Part shown: positions 45,948-56,742 of the stretch, piece after piece
Position numbering within the stretch: the stretch's first letter is position 1
How the letters are laid out: each line of letters opens with the position of its first letter
Assembly: GCF_000143415.4 (NCBI RefSeq)
Contig: NW_003314332.1
Location: 57,667-121,666 of the forward strand
DNA: 64,000 bases
From: Selaginella moellendorffii
Taxonomy: Eukaryota; Streptophyta; Lycopodiopsida; Selaginellales; Selaginellaceae
Direction: 5' to 3'
Position numbers and translations under genes: made by a program
The notes under the pieces: model-generated
Databases searched by the model: none
What the model was told of the DNA's origin: nothing
What the model saw: the letters and a program-made list of their open reading frames with translations, nothing else

Positions 45948-45964
45948 CTGCCCCCTGCTTGATC
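45948..45964 (-). other. Polypurine tract of element E
   Basis: On the minus strand gatcaagcagggggcag abuts the 3' LTR start; the AGGGGGCAG part is the likely plus-strand primer. Confidence 0.7.
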
Positions 45965-46032
45965 TAGGCGCCATCCTCGGGGCCATGATCAGTGTCCATT
46001 GCTTGGTGGTGGAGTTGGTTCGCTTCCGGAGC

Positions 46033-48429
46033 TCACTGTAGGCGTCGCAGTCGGCGGCGCTGCTGGGGGAGGGTTAGGTTATCGTTGGGCTCACTGTCGG
46101 GCGGGTCTGAGCCATCATCATCCTCATACTCGGCGAGGAGCGCTTCAAGATGGTCAATGTGCTGCTGGTGCTCCTGGATGACGGTGACTCCGTGGTGGTA
46201 CTTGTCTCGCCAGTAGTTCTGCTGGCCAGTGGGGTTGTTGTTGGCGCGAGAAGAGCTGGCGGCCATTGTCTTGATGCTCTGGATGTCGCCCTGGAGGTGG
46301 TGAATGGTGTTGTGGAGGTTGCCGATCTCCGCGACGAGCGGCTCATAGAATTCAGCGCGGACTGCGTTTCTGGTGTTGATGAAGGCGCCATTGCGGGAGA
46401 GGTGCTGGGCGATGTCCTGAGCCTGGGGACACGGCCTCGGATGGCCTGGCTGATGTCATGACTGATGCGGCGCTCCAGAGCCTCGAAGAGCTTGCGATGG
46501 AGTATCCGGGATCTTGCATCTTGTCTTCGTGTTCTTGGCAGATTTTGTGGTCGGAGGAGGCTCTGTCTTTGCATACCTGGGACTGGAGTGGAGGCATGGT
46601 GGATTGCTGGTGGGGCTGAGATGCTTGGACTGGTGGAGAAGGCGCTGAAGGCGAGCCGTAGGGCGCTGAAACTGAGTCGGGAGCTGGGTTCTTGATGGGG
46701 TCGGCCGGCGTGATTTGGGGCGTTGATTGCTGCTGAGGTGGCTGATGCTGAGCGAATGCAGATGGATTGCGCTGATCTGTCGAGTTTGTTAAGATTTGAC
46801 AGTGCTGAGTTGGCGTGAATTTAATTATGGTCGTTGAATATGGACGGTCGAGATGAGGCGCTGTAATATTTGATGAAGAGCTCGAGTTTTTGCTGAATTT
46901 CAACGGGGCATCTGCTGTGGTGTTGAGAGTCGGATGTGCTGCTGATGGATGGAGAGGTTTAACGTTGCCGGAGTTGACGTACCCGCTGGAGATCTTGCTG
47001 TTGCTGGCGGTGATATTGTCTGGGTGATGGGAATCGTTGTTGTCGTGGTGCTGGTCGCCAGTGAAAGCTTCTGAGTTGTTGAAGATTGGTGTTGGAGAAG
47101 GTGAACGAGCTCGGGGTCGGCTTGGAATGGATTGGTGCTGGTGCTGGCGGGGTTCTGTGGTGTTTGTGGTGTCCCTGTTGGTGAGGAGGACGTACTCCGT
47201 GCTGCGGTGGCAGTTCTTACGTTGAGGAGTTTGACGAAGCTTGTGGCGGCGAGGTGGTGGAGATTCTTCGTCGGATGAGGTGTCTTCGCTGCTGGTCTTG
47301 CTGGGGTGGGGCTGGGTGGTGGATTATGCTTCGATGAGGAGGGTTGGGCTTTCTTCTTGTGCGGTGGTGAGGGCAGGGTCTCGGTCGATGCTGAGTTGTC
47401 GTCGTCAGCGTGGCTGTGTTCAGTCGAGGAGCTGGTAGACCAGGGCTGCTTGTCAGGGTGGGCGGCGTGCAAAGCGATGAGCATCGGGAAGATCACAGTG
47501 GAGATGGTTTGGCCTCTCGTAGGTTTCTCATTGATTTTCTTCAGTTGCTTCGCCAGCATAGTGTTCAGGTGGCTGGCGACGTTGACTCACTCTCCTCGGT
47601 CCATGGCATGATAGGCTTGGGTGGTAAGCTTGCTGATAGATTTGTCAGTGGGACAGAGGTCGTAGAGGAGGAGCAGGGCATGCAGCTTCTCCTGGTGTTC
47701 AGAAAGAACATCCTCCCACTTGGGCCCTTCTGTTGTTGGGGATGCGCCTGGCTTGAGGATGACCTTGGGAACCTCTTTGGGGAACTTGTCGAGTTCTTTT
47801 CGAGGGATCTTGAAAACTTTGCTGAGCAGGGCTGGCGTGATGGAAATGGTGTTGACGTCATCCGAGATCGTGTTGCGGCTCTCGTCATACTTCTTGGCGA
47901 GCTTGCGGGCGAGGTGGTGATCAAATGGGGTTTTGAAGATCTCGAGGAGCTGGCCGAACCCCTGCTCGACCAGCCATGCCGTGACTGCCTCGGTCGGAAG
48001 CTTGGGCAAGCTGTAGCTGACATACCTGAGGCGTCTTGGGGGAATGGCTCTCATCTTGCGCTTGGGCATTGTTGCTGGAGCTGGTGGGTCGCTGGAAAGG
48101 GTGCTGGCGAGCTGCTGTTGGCGACTTAGGTTTGTGTCCCATGAAACTTGGTGGGGTTTAGTTTGAACGGTGGGGATTGCGTGGCAAGATCTGAGGGCTG
48201 TGATCTGTTGTGGAGATGATGATCTGGCAGCTGAGATTGAGCGTTGTTGGACGGTGCAGATCTGATCTCGTGGAGTTGATCGGATGGTAGCTTGGGACTC
48301 AGCATTTTGTGCCGAGTTGAGTGGCGACTGGAGGGTTGTCCAGGAGAAATTGCCGGTGATGGTTTCTGAGTAGCGTGTTGGCCATTGTTGATACCACGAG
48401 GCTTGCTGATTGTCGATGACGCTCATTGT
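46033..48429 (-). pseudogene. 3' extra ORF of element E
   Basis: About 800 codons after the integrase, in the same reading frame, broken by about five stops (TGA at 47587 and 46900, two TAA at about 46800-46850, TGA at about 46460), each one transition away from CGA or CAA. The first part has MPKRKMRAIPPRRLRYVSYS, then a globular stretch with LVEQGFGQLLEIF and ISITPALLSKVFKIPRKEL, similar in style to the accessory ORF proteins of plant Athila/Tat elements. The middle is Ser/Pro/Thr-rich. The end has a coiled-coil-like piece (FYEPLVAEIGNLHNTIHHLQ) and an acidic tail (EYEDDDGSD). No signal peptide or membrane span of an envelope protein is evident. Function unknown. Confidence 0.65.
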
Positions 48430-49542
48430 GGTATCATCTGGTGTTACTTCTCGATACGGACGGCTGGTGTTGAGTGTTCGGTTCGAGTGGCTGGGAGAGT
48501 GTTCGGGGAATCTCTCGGTTCCGGTGATGAGTTGCGGTCGGAAGTGTGGCTGAAAGGTGGTCTGGATGTTGCAGAAGTCGACGTAGTATGGTCGGAGCTT
48601 GTTGAGGTTGACAGTTTCAGTGAAGTCTCCAGCGAGGGTGGCGACGTTCGCTGTCGAGTTGGGGTAGAGTTCGGTGATGATGAAAGGTCCTTGCCACTTG
48701 GTTTTGAGCTTGTTGCCGAGCTGAGTGATTGGTCCTCGATACTAGAGTACATGATCGCCAGGAGAGTACTTTGGAGTCTTGTTTTGAGCGAGTCTTCGGT
48801 CGTGCCGGGCTTTTCTTTGCTTCTGGATGGTGTGGAGGGTCCACAAGGCGTTGAGTCGGAGCTCGTCGAGTTTCTCGAGTTCGAGGAGTCGTTGCCGGAA
48901 GATGTGTCGGGGATCCAGGTCGTACTTCACCGCAACACGCATGCTGGGAATGATGAACTCGATTGGTGTTATGGCTTCTATTCCGAAGGCGAGCTTGAAC
49001 GGTGTCATGTCGGTGGTGATCTTGTATGCTGTCCGGTAGGCCCAGAGAACGTCTCCGAGTTTCTCGTCCCAATCTTTGCCGGAGTTGCTGATGACTTTCT
49101 TGAGAATTGTCTTGAGTGTCTTGTTGGTGGCTTCAGCTTGGCCGTTGCCTTGCGGGTAGTAGGGCGTTGATGTCTTGTGTCGGATCTGGAACTCTTCAGT
49201 AAGGTGTCCGATGGTTTCATTGATGAAGTGGCTGCCGCGGTTGGTGACGAGTTCGAGTGGTGTTCCGAAGCGGGTGATGATGTTCTCGTAGATGAACTTG
49301 GCTGTTGCCTTGGCGGTTGGTTGTTTGAGTGGAGCTGCTTCGGCCCATTTGGTGGCGTAGTCGGTGGCGACAATGATGTACTGGTTCTTCTGGGCTGTGG
49401 TGATTTGGGGTCCGACAAAGTCGAGTCCCCATCTCTGGAAAGGCGCAACTGGGAAGGTTGGGTTGAGCGGTTGACTCTGAGTTTTTGGTGGAAGTCAATT
49501 CCTCTGGCAGGTGTCACATTTCCGGCAGAAGTCTTCGGTGTC
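48430..49542 (-). pseudogene. Integrase of element E
   Basis: Continues the RT frame after a TGA at 49543-49545. Zinc domain: HSGPSGGHF upstream and CRKCDTCQ after the stop. Core: RWGLDFVGP (first Asp), LVTNRGSHFINE (second catalytic position is Asn, AAC, instead of Asp) and GNGQAEATNK (Glu). C-terminal half: LGDVLWAYRTAYKITTDMTP and FGIEAITPIEF, typical of Athila/Tat integrases. Two more stops (about 49500 TGA and about 48740 TAG) are C-to-T types. The missing second Asp alone would abolish catalysis in this copy; it may also be a GAC to AAC transition. Confidence 0.85.
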
Positions 49543-51711
49543 TCACCATATTGTCGGCCACCAGAGTCCTGATTGGAGAATCTTCCGGACGGTCGTGTCG
49601 GAGGCGAAGTGGCCGCCGGACGGTCCAGAATGTGCTTCGTTTATAATCCAGAGGGTGTCTGGAACTTTGATGCATCTTCTAAGTATGTTGTCGATGCCAA
49701 GTTTGTAGAGGCTGTCGCCGATGATGGAGTACCGGCAGGTTTTTGAGACAAAAGTCTTTCTCTGGTCTGGCGTTGTATATTGAGCTGGGACTTTTGCTGA
49801 GCTGAGGTAGGCGAAGATGTCGTCGAGCCATGTTGGTGGTACTGAAATTCGGAAAAGGTTGGAGTCGGGCAAATCGTCGGCGAGTCGATTGGGTGATTCT
49901 CCGGTGGTGATGCGGCTGAGGAAGTCGGCCTGTTCATGCTGTCGGCCGGGCTTGTGGACAATTTCGAAGTTGTACTCTTGGAGTAGAAGGAACCATCTGG
50001 AAATTCGGCCGGAGAGTATGGGCTTGTTGATGAGGTAAAGGAGGGCCTTGTGGTCAACGAAGATGATGACTTTGCTTGAAAGAATGTAGTGCCGAAACTT
50101 CTGGAGGGCGTATACCATGCCGAGGGCTTCTTTCTCAGTGGTGGTGTAGTTGCGTTCTGTCGAGGTGAGTAGTCTGCTTGCGTAGTAAATCGGCTGGTCT
50201 CGGTTGTCCCGCTGGGCTTGGCTAAGAACTGTGCCAGTGCCGATGTCAGAAGTGTCGACGTGGATATGGAACTCTTTAGTCCAGTCTGGTTTGGCGAGTA
50301 TTGGTGCGGTAGTGAGCTTGAGCTTGAGGTTGTCAAATGCTGTCTGCTGAGTGTCCGACCAGATCCACTGGGCATCGAGCCGGAGGCCATCAGTGAGAGG
50401 TTTGGCGATGTCAGCGTACTTGTGGATGAATCTTCGGTGGTATCCGATCTTGCCGAGAAATCTTCGGAGGTCCTTCTGGTTCTTTGGCGGTTCGAGCTGA
50501 AGTATGACTTTGACTTTGTCCTTGTCGATGAGTATGCCGTCTTTGCAGACAAGGTGGCCGAGAAGTACTCCGGACTTGACAAAGAAAGCGCATTTCTCGG
50601 GGTTGAGGGCGATGTGGTTTTCTTCACACTTCTCGAGGCATTTCTCGAGGCACTCGAGATGGCGGTCTTCAGAGCTGAAGACACTGAAGTCGTCCATGAA
50701 GACTCGCATGAAGTCAGTGAGGTAGTCTCGGAAGGTGTTGGTGACGAGTCGCTGGAAAGTGAAGGGTGCATTACAGAGGCCGAAAGGCATTCTTCGGTAG
50801 GTGTATGCTCCCCATGGGCTGATGAATGCTGTCTTGTGCTGGTCTTCGGGGGCAATGGTGATCTGGTTGTAGCCGGAAAATCCGTCGAGGAAGGAGTACA
50901 TTTCGTGTCCGGCGACTGCGTCGAGAACTTTGTCGGTGAAGGGTATCGGGAAGATATCTTTGTTGGTGAAGTCGTTGAGCTGCTTGTAGTTGACACAGAT
51001 TCGGAGCTTGCCGTTTTTCTTCTTCACAACGACTAGAGGAGACAACCAGATCGGATTCTGGATCGGGTAGATGTATTCGACTTCGAGGAGTTTGTCGAGC
51101 TCCTTCTTGACTTGCTCCATGAGGTTTGGGTTCATCCGATAAGGTGCCTGTCGCTTCGGCTGGGCATTTGGGAGGAGGGTGATGGTGTGCAGACATAAGT
51201 CTGGTGAGACTCCTTTCAGGTCTTTGTAGCTCCAAGCAAACAAGTGCTTTTTATTCTGGAGGAGTCTCAGGCCTTTGTTCCGGAAACTCTCAGAGATGTC
51301 TTTGGCGAGAATGATGTGATGCTGATTCTGGTCGGTGGCAAGGTTGATCTTCTCGAGAGGTTGGGTGGTCGGTATTGTCGGGATATAGGCAACTTTCTGG
51401 TCGGAGTCGACAATGAATGCTGGCTGAGTAGCGATGGTGGTGTCTCTGGTTGTCGGGTTCTTCAATGCTTCGGTAAGCTGGGGTCGCTCTTGGCTGAAGT
51501 CGGCTGCTACTCTAAAGATGTCAATTTCGGCGAGCGGTTCGAGGTCGGGGTAGGCTTGGAGTATTTGCTGTTCTTCATAGTCGTCGAGGCCGGTTTCGAG
51601 GTCATAGTCTTCGAGGTCGACCGGTCGGATGTTCGTCGGAAGGTGTTTCGATGAGTTTGTCGAGACTGTTACTGGACCTTGCGAGCCTTGGAGGAAGATC
51701 TGATTGGTCGA
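49543..51711 (-). pseudogene. Reverse transcriptase and RNase H of element E
   Basis: One open frame of about 720 codons. RT: APYRMNPNLMEQVKKELDKL, SPLVVVKKKNGKLRICVNYK, FLDGFSGYNQI, MPFGLCNAPFTFQRL, the catalytic VFMDDFSVF, then KCAFFVKSGVLLGHLV. RNase H: FHIHVDTSDIGTGTVLSQ (first Asp), TTTEKEALGMVYALQKFRHY (Glu), IFVDHKALLYL (Asp), HKPGRQHEQADFLSR. Both domains look intact. It ends in the integrase zinc region at the TGA 49543-49545. In Athila/Tat elements these enzymes make the cDNA inside the particle. Confidence 0.92.
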
Positions 51712-52209
51712 CTAGTTGTGCATTGCTTGAGTGTGTTTGAGCCACGGGCGTCTGAGGAGGACTGCATAGCCGTCTGAGTCCTTCGGAAGCTTGAGGATGA
51801 CATAGTTGAGTGGAACTCTGATGCCTCTGATATTGGTGATGACATTCCAGATAATTCCTTGGGGTCGGACTGATCGGTGGTCGGCCATTCGGACGTTAAA
51901 TGGTGCTGGCTCAACTGGACCGAGGTTGATTTGTCGGACGAGACTCTCTTCGATGATGTTGACGCCAGAGGCGCCGTCAAGCATGGCTCCTCGGACTTGG
52001 TGTCGGCCGATTCGGAGGTCGATGGTTGGAACTTCATTGTCGCAGTCTCCGGGTTGTATCTCAGCTTGAAAGGCATCAACAGTGTCCTTGCTGGTATTCA
52101 GTGCTGGGGCGTCCGTTGGAGGTGTGTCCGGAGGGTTAGTCAGACTTACCAGTTGGTTGACGAGATATGGAGCAATCTTCAGAAGCTGGCCGACAGTGAT
52201 CTGGATGTT
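51712..52209 (-). pseudogene. Protease region of element E
   Basis: Same frame as gag and RT, bounded by a TAG at each side (52210-52212 and 51712-51714), both where CAG is plausible. The aspartic protease core reads AMLDGASGVNII, with DGA in place of the more usual DSG/DTG, a known form in this part of the Ty3/gypsy tree. Downstream VILKLPKDSDGYAVLLRRPW carries the usual protease end. Confidence 0.75.
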
Positions 52210-54648
52210 CTAGGTGAGGATGGATTCGGCGACAGTTGTATCTCCAATCGAGTTGGCCAAGAGTTGTGCCGGTAAAGCTGTCGGCTGGTTTCTCGGTTGC
52301 TGTGTGCTTGACTTGGGCTGTTCTTCGTCTTCGGAGTCGAGGATGACTAGTTCGGGTGGCTGTTGAGTAAGGTGCTTTTGTACTTTGGCAGCTAGCTGTC
52401 GGCGTTTCTTCCACTCCGGGGTTTGTTTCGGGTGCTCTGAGCCCGTGTCATCTTCGGTGTTTGAGTCTTTATCCGGTCGTTGTTGATGCTGTGCTCGAAG
52501 TTGTGCTCGAGTCTGGACTGCCAGAACTTGTGGTTCTGGGTCTTCTTTGGGAAATGGGAGTTCGTCGGCTTCGATGAGTCTGGTTGCCGGTGGTTGCTGT
52601 TGCTGTTGGTCTGGCTGTCTGGGCGGCGGCGGTCCGAGTCTCGGAGGGCCGGGCTGGTCTGGGATTCGGCATTGCCATGGGTGGCTGTTGTAGTTGCCTT
52701 GATATCTCTGGTCTTGATAGCCTTGATATCGGTTGTAGCCTTGATTCTGGTAGCGTGGATAGGCTTGGCTGTTGTTGTAGTCCATCTGGTTTTGTCGGTA
52801 TTGTTGGTATGGCCGGTTGTCGGGTTGTTGGTATCGGTCATTGAAGTAGGGTCGGTTGTTGTAGTTGTTGTTGAATCTCAGTGGTGCGTTCCATTGTCGC
52901 AGCAGGTAGTTGTTCCGGGGCGGTCGCCAGTTGTTCGGATGTGTGGCCGGATATTGTGTCGAATACTCAGGCTGTCGGGGAGGTCTCCGGGGGAAGTTGG
53001 AGATTTGTCGGACTTCAGGTTGGCTGCGGAATCTGCATGTCTTGGCGTCATGGTTGTCTTTCCCGCAGATTTGGCACTTGACAATCTGGAGTTTGCAGTC
53101 GGTGGCTGAGTGTCCTTCATTCTTGCATTTTGTGCACCAGACGCCGGTTTGGACATCGGATTTGTCGCCGGATGTGGTGAATTTGGTGAGGAGCTTCTGG
53201 ATCTTTCGGATGCCGACTTTGTCCTTGGACTTGCCGGTGAGGCTGTCGAGGAGGTCGTCCTCATCTTCCTCGGAGTCGGAGTCTTCCGGTTCATCAACTC
53301 GTGCAGTTTGTCGGCGTATTTGAACTTCTTTTAAGTCTTTGGAAAGAGTCTTGTAATCGCTGGTGTAGATTTTGGTGGCGGCTTTCTTCAAGTGTGAAGC
53401 TAGTCCCTGCATGTACCACTGGTATAAAAGTATGTCAGTAGAAGAGCTCTTGCAGCGGTTGGCGTGTTTGGTGAAGCGTTCGGTGTATTCTTCCAGAGTT
53501 TCGCCAGTACGCATCTTGATGTTCTGTATCTTCTGAAGCTTCTCTGACTGGCTGAGTGCTGACTTGAAGTGGTCGGTGAAGGCTTTGGTGAGCTCGTCGA
53601 AGGTGAGTTTCGGGTCGGTCGTCTGAAGCCATTCTCCGGCGCGTCCTTTGAGGGTGCAGCCGAAGAGGAATGCGAGGTTGTCTTGCTGGCCGTTGACTCG
53701 GGCGGCCTCCTTGAAGCGAATGACGTGCTTTTCTGGGTCTTCAGTCTTCTTTCCTTTGAATTGTGGGTAGGTGACAAGCTTGCCGATGACCGTGTTGGGG
53801 AGTACCATTGTCATGGTGACGATGTCTGGGGGAATGTCTGGTAGACTGTGTGGCAGAGGGTTCGGTGGAGCTTTTAGCGGGACGTTTGTCGGAGCAGTTG
53901 GTGGAGTGTTCTGTGGTGGCAATGTTGATGTTGATGGAGAGGATTGTGGGAGTATTACCTGTAAGTCCGGTTGCTGAAGATCGATGTCTGGTTCTGGTTG
54001 TTGGTGGGGTCTGCTGAACGCCTGGTCGAAAAGTTGGTCAAGTGTGTATTCGGAGGATTGGCCGAACTCGTATTGCTGGTGATGTGCTGGTCGATCGTCT
54101 GGGTCGACAATGTATATCGGTCGGAGGCCGTAGTCGACTGAGTTGAGCTTCGGGGAGTCTGGTTGTTGCTGGAAGTTGTAGAAGTCCGGTGCGGAGGCGA
54201 ACGGTGTGGTCGAGGTAGAAGCTGATACTGGTGTCAAAAACAGTGTGCCGAGGACTGCTGCTGAAGCTGTCGGTACAGTCCAGGAGAAATAAGTTCTTGG
54301 GTCGGTCTGTCCTCGGAAGAGTGGGTTGTGGAAGCTGTGCTGGGGAGTGTGCTTAACTTCTGGCTGGGTCTCTGGCGGGTTCTCCGGTGCTGCAGTCGGA
54401 GAAGCAGGCGGTGTCCTAAAATTCTGGTAGCCTTCTAAAATCTTTCCGGCGTCTTCGCCAGCTGCAATTTTGGGAAACAATTCATCAGTAATGTACCTTT
54501 CTCTTTCAGAAACTTGTACAAAGTGGGACCACTGGGTGGCTTTTTCTTTTCTCTCTTTCTCTAGTCTTTTCAACTCTCGCTGGAGGTGTCGTTGAAGTCT
54601 TTCGGTGTCTTCTTGTTGTTTGCTGGCTGCTTTCCTCGGCTTGTTCAT
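52210..54648 (-). pseudogene. gag of element E (812 codons)
   Basis: The ATG at 54646-54648 overlaps the stop of ORF1 as ATGA. The N-terminal 275 residues are Pro/Gln/Thr-rich. The capsid starts about residue 276 (MVLPNTVIGKLVTYPQFKGK) with VIRFKEAARVNGQ and LKGRAGEWLQ, then TGETLEEYTERFTKHANRCK. An acidic linker (EDSDSEEDEDD) precedes two zinc knuckles at about residues 500-540: CTKCKNEGHSATDC and CQICGKDNHDAKTC, both perfect CX2CX4HX4C. A Tyr/Asn/Gln-rich tail follows. Apart from the terminal TAG the frame is clean, so the Gag protein might still be producible; the element as a whole is defective. Confidence 0.88.
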
Positions 54649-55999
54649 GCGGCTCTCTTCGGCCGTGGGTTCTTGTACACTAAAACTATCTTGGATGTTG
54701 GTATCTCGGGGATGAAGGTCTTCATCAAACTCTCGACTTGGTTATCGGTGATGGTGTCGGGTATTTGGCTGAATGTCGAATCGATGTCGTATCTTCGGGC
54801 CTATAGCATCGAAGCTAGTCTCCGGCAGTAATTATTGTATAATCTTCTAAAGGTTACTATGCAAAGATGAAAGATGTGGTGAATTTGACGTCAGTCAATT
54901 GAACAAAGTGTGTTGCCGGAAGAAGGTCGTGAATCTTCTGCCGGATGATCTCTTGGAGCTTATCGGGGAGTTGACTGATTCGGTGTAGTAGTGATTGGAG
55001 AGCTGTCATGCAGGTCGGTCGAAGAAGTTGTTGGGATGTCGTCCGGGCTGGTGTTTGGGCGCTCAGAGGAAAACTCGTCCGGAAGTGGGTAGCAGTCGTA
55101 CTCCAGAAGTTTCTTCTTCGTTTCTTTCTTCGGCGTGGGTTTGTCGGTGGAGTCTCCAATCGATTTGTTGACACGAGGTGCTGAGTGCAGGCTGGTCTTC
55201 CAGGTGCCGGTGCCGAGATGAAGCTCGACAAAGAGTTTTGGATAGTTGGACTGGTTGGGGTGATCAGACCCACTTTCGTCGTCAATGGTCTCTAGGCCAG
55301 CGTACTCGATGGCGTGGTCGAACAGAGTCTTGGCAGCGTGGAGATTAGCATCGTGTCGTCGTTGGATGGTGTCCTTGGTGCTGGTTTGGGCGCTCAGTCG
55401 GAGAGTCTGTCGGAAGATTGTCGGTGAGTTCGGGAGCTTTCCTTCGGTGACTTGGCCGATGCCGGGATAGAGTGTCAGAGGCTCGTCGTAAGAGAACGTG
55501 CGACTGATGTGTGGAAGAAGCGTTGGTCGGGAAGATCTGTTGCCGGAATTCTTGCTGTTCTTTTGTCTGGTCGGTAAAGTAGAGCTGTTGTCGGAGAAGA
55601 GTTTGGAGGGTCTGCCGGCGAGTTCTCTGGCTTGCAGCCGGTGTTCTTCTGCTCGAATTCGGAGTTGGGCTCTCAGATTGCTGGTCGGAGAAGATCTCGG
55701 AGGAGATGCTCGGGCTTGCTGTCGGTTCCTCGGTGCTGGCCAGTGAAGAGTTCGATGCTGATGTTGGGGTTGATTGCAAAGGTCTTCTTCTCCTCATTCG
55801 GATAGAGCGCTAGGAGGTCTTGTTGAAAGATCTTTAATTTCTTCGAAAATTTGTTGGTGTAGTTTTCTTCCTCTAGTAGTCGCTGCAGCGAGGCGTGTTC
55901 CGGGTACCCATGTTGGTGGTGGCATACTCGATGTGGAGAGAAAGAGTGGTTCTTGAAGTTCTTGAATCTCTGCACACAAGAAAATTTCAAAAAATGCAA
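54645..55999 (-). pseudogene. ORF1 upstream of gag in element E
   Basis: Between the leader and gag lies coding-like sequence. The best frame runs from about 55680 to its stop at 54645-54647, with IRAEEHRLQARELAGRPSKL, HAAKTLFDHAIEYAGLETID, LFVELHLGTGTWKTSL and KIVLVYKNPRPKRAA. It has stops at 54960-54962 (TAA), about 54890 (TGA) and about 54810 (TAG), all C-to-T types. The first part reads better in another frame (FSKKLKIFQQDLLALYPNEE, 55680-55999), so one frameshift is likely. Ogre-type Tat elements also carry an ORF before gag; I see no sequence match that would prove homology. Function unknown. Confidence 0.6.
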
Positions 56000-56042
56000 A
56001 TGGTTACCAGATTCTCGTTCCTTGATCTCTCTCAGCGATCCA

Positions 56043-56059
56043 TCCCACCGTGGTTGCCA
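56043..56059 (-). other. Primer binding site of element E
   Basis: Two bases inside the LTR the minus strand reads TGGCAACCACGGTGGGA. It starts with TGG, as a tRNA 3' CCA requires, but I cannot assign the tRNA with confidence. It differs from the iMet-type sites of B, C, D and Cassandra. Confidence 0.6.
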
Positions 56060-56061
56060 AA

Positions 56062-56431
56062 TGTTTAATGGTAAAATGTGAGATGGATGAGAATGCTGCT
56101 ACCCCTAGAACTCGATCTGAGAGCTGGCACCTGATCTCCGGAGGTCGCCAGCTGAGGAGGGGTGCAAGAAGTGGTGGATCGGCGGGGAGAGAGACTCAAG
56201 TCAAAGATAATGCAAATAGAGGGTGCGATTCAGGAGTCTTGAAGTACAATGGAATGGGAAAGGAGATGGGGAACCCTAGCTGCGCTGGGGTCTCTCAAAA
56301 CCACTCTCCTGTTGGTGGTTCTAACCGCCAGCATATGCCTAGAATAGAAATAAACTAGTAGTCATTTGAACCTGGCTTTCAGTCGTGAGTGGAGCTGCTC
56401 CTGGGCGTGCATGTGTTAGGGGAGGTTTCCA
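56062..56431 (-). repeat. LTR of element E (right, 5' LTR in element sense)
   Basis: 370 bp, same ends as the left copy, followed by the target duplication ttccg. Confidence 0.95.
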
Positions 56432-56690
56432 TTCCGTCAAGTGAGCAGCAGAACACCTTGGTGCCTTTACGGACAGGGAAGAGTGATAAACTTTCCCATC
56501 GATATGCTGGTCCATATGAAGTGCTGGAGCACATTGGTAAAGCGGCTTATCGGGTGCGGCTGCCAGCTGGGGTGAAAATTCATCCGGTATTTTATGTCAG
56601 CCAGTTGCAAGGTGTACTATCTCGGAGTGACAGGCCCAATGTCTCCTTGATGTATACGGCTATGGAAGATGGACCAAGAGCTTGAGCAAG
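56432..56690 (+). pseudogene. Integrase C-terminus of element D, second part
   Basis: Resumes exactly where 45577 stops: [40 protein letters not shown] and [12 protein letters not shown]. These are the plant chromovirus integrase C-terminal motifs. The annotated frame ends with a stop at 56683-56685, and in another frame the text SPERVITGTTRPWDKDF runs on to about 56760. No full chromodomain is recognisable. Confidence 0.85.
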
Positions 56691-56742
56691 GTTCCCCAGA
56701 AAGGGTGATCACCGGTACAACTCGTCCTTGGGACAAGGACTT

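Larger units (their letters stand above)
45578..56431 (-). mobile_element. Element E: complete Athila/Tat-like Ty3/gypsy retrotransposon
   Basis: 10,854 bp, minus orientation, flanked by ttccg (45573-45577 and 56432-56436). Removing it restores the integrase frame of element D (VRVIFP then [11 protein letters not shown]). The two 370-bp LTRs differ at about six sites (about 98.4% identical), so it is young. The order is LTR, primer site, ORF1, gag, protease, RT, RNase H, integrase, 3' extra ORF, polypurine tract, LTR. The RT motif VFMDDFSVF, the single RNase H, the absence of a chromodomain and the extra 3' ORF place it near the Athila/Tat side of the plant non-chromovirus Ty3/gypsy tree. Almost all defects are stop codons explained by C-to-T changes. 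Confidence 0.92.

Noticed and set aside
46033-48429. Envelope gene of an Athila-like endogenous retrovirus
   Set aside because: No signal peptide or transmembrane segment is visible; the content is basic N-terminus, low-complexity middle and coiled coil. Called an extra ORF of unknown function instead.
49641-50996. Minus-strand 451-codon frame rich in Ser and Thr
   Set aside because: It is a shifted frame of the RT-RNase H coding sequence; the true frame carries all catalytic motifs.
48385-51036. Long plus-strand frames of 130-272 codons opposite the pol of element E
   Set aside because: Antisense shadows of the RT/integrase frame with no motif; the minus-strand reading shows clear RT, RNase H and integrase.
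54857-55285. 142-codon minus-strand frame as the real ORF1 of element E
   Set aside because: The neighbouring frame gives a more natural protein composition and ends exactly in the ATGA overlap with gag.
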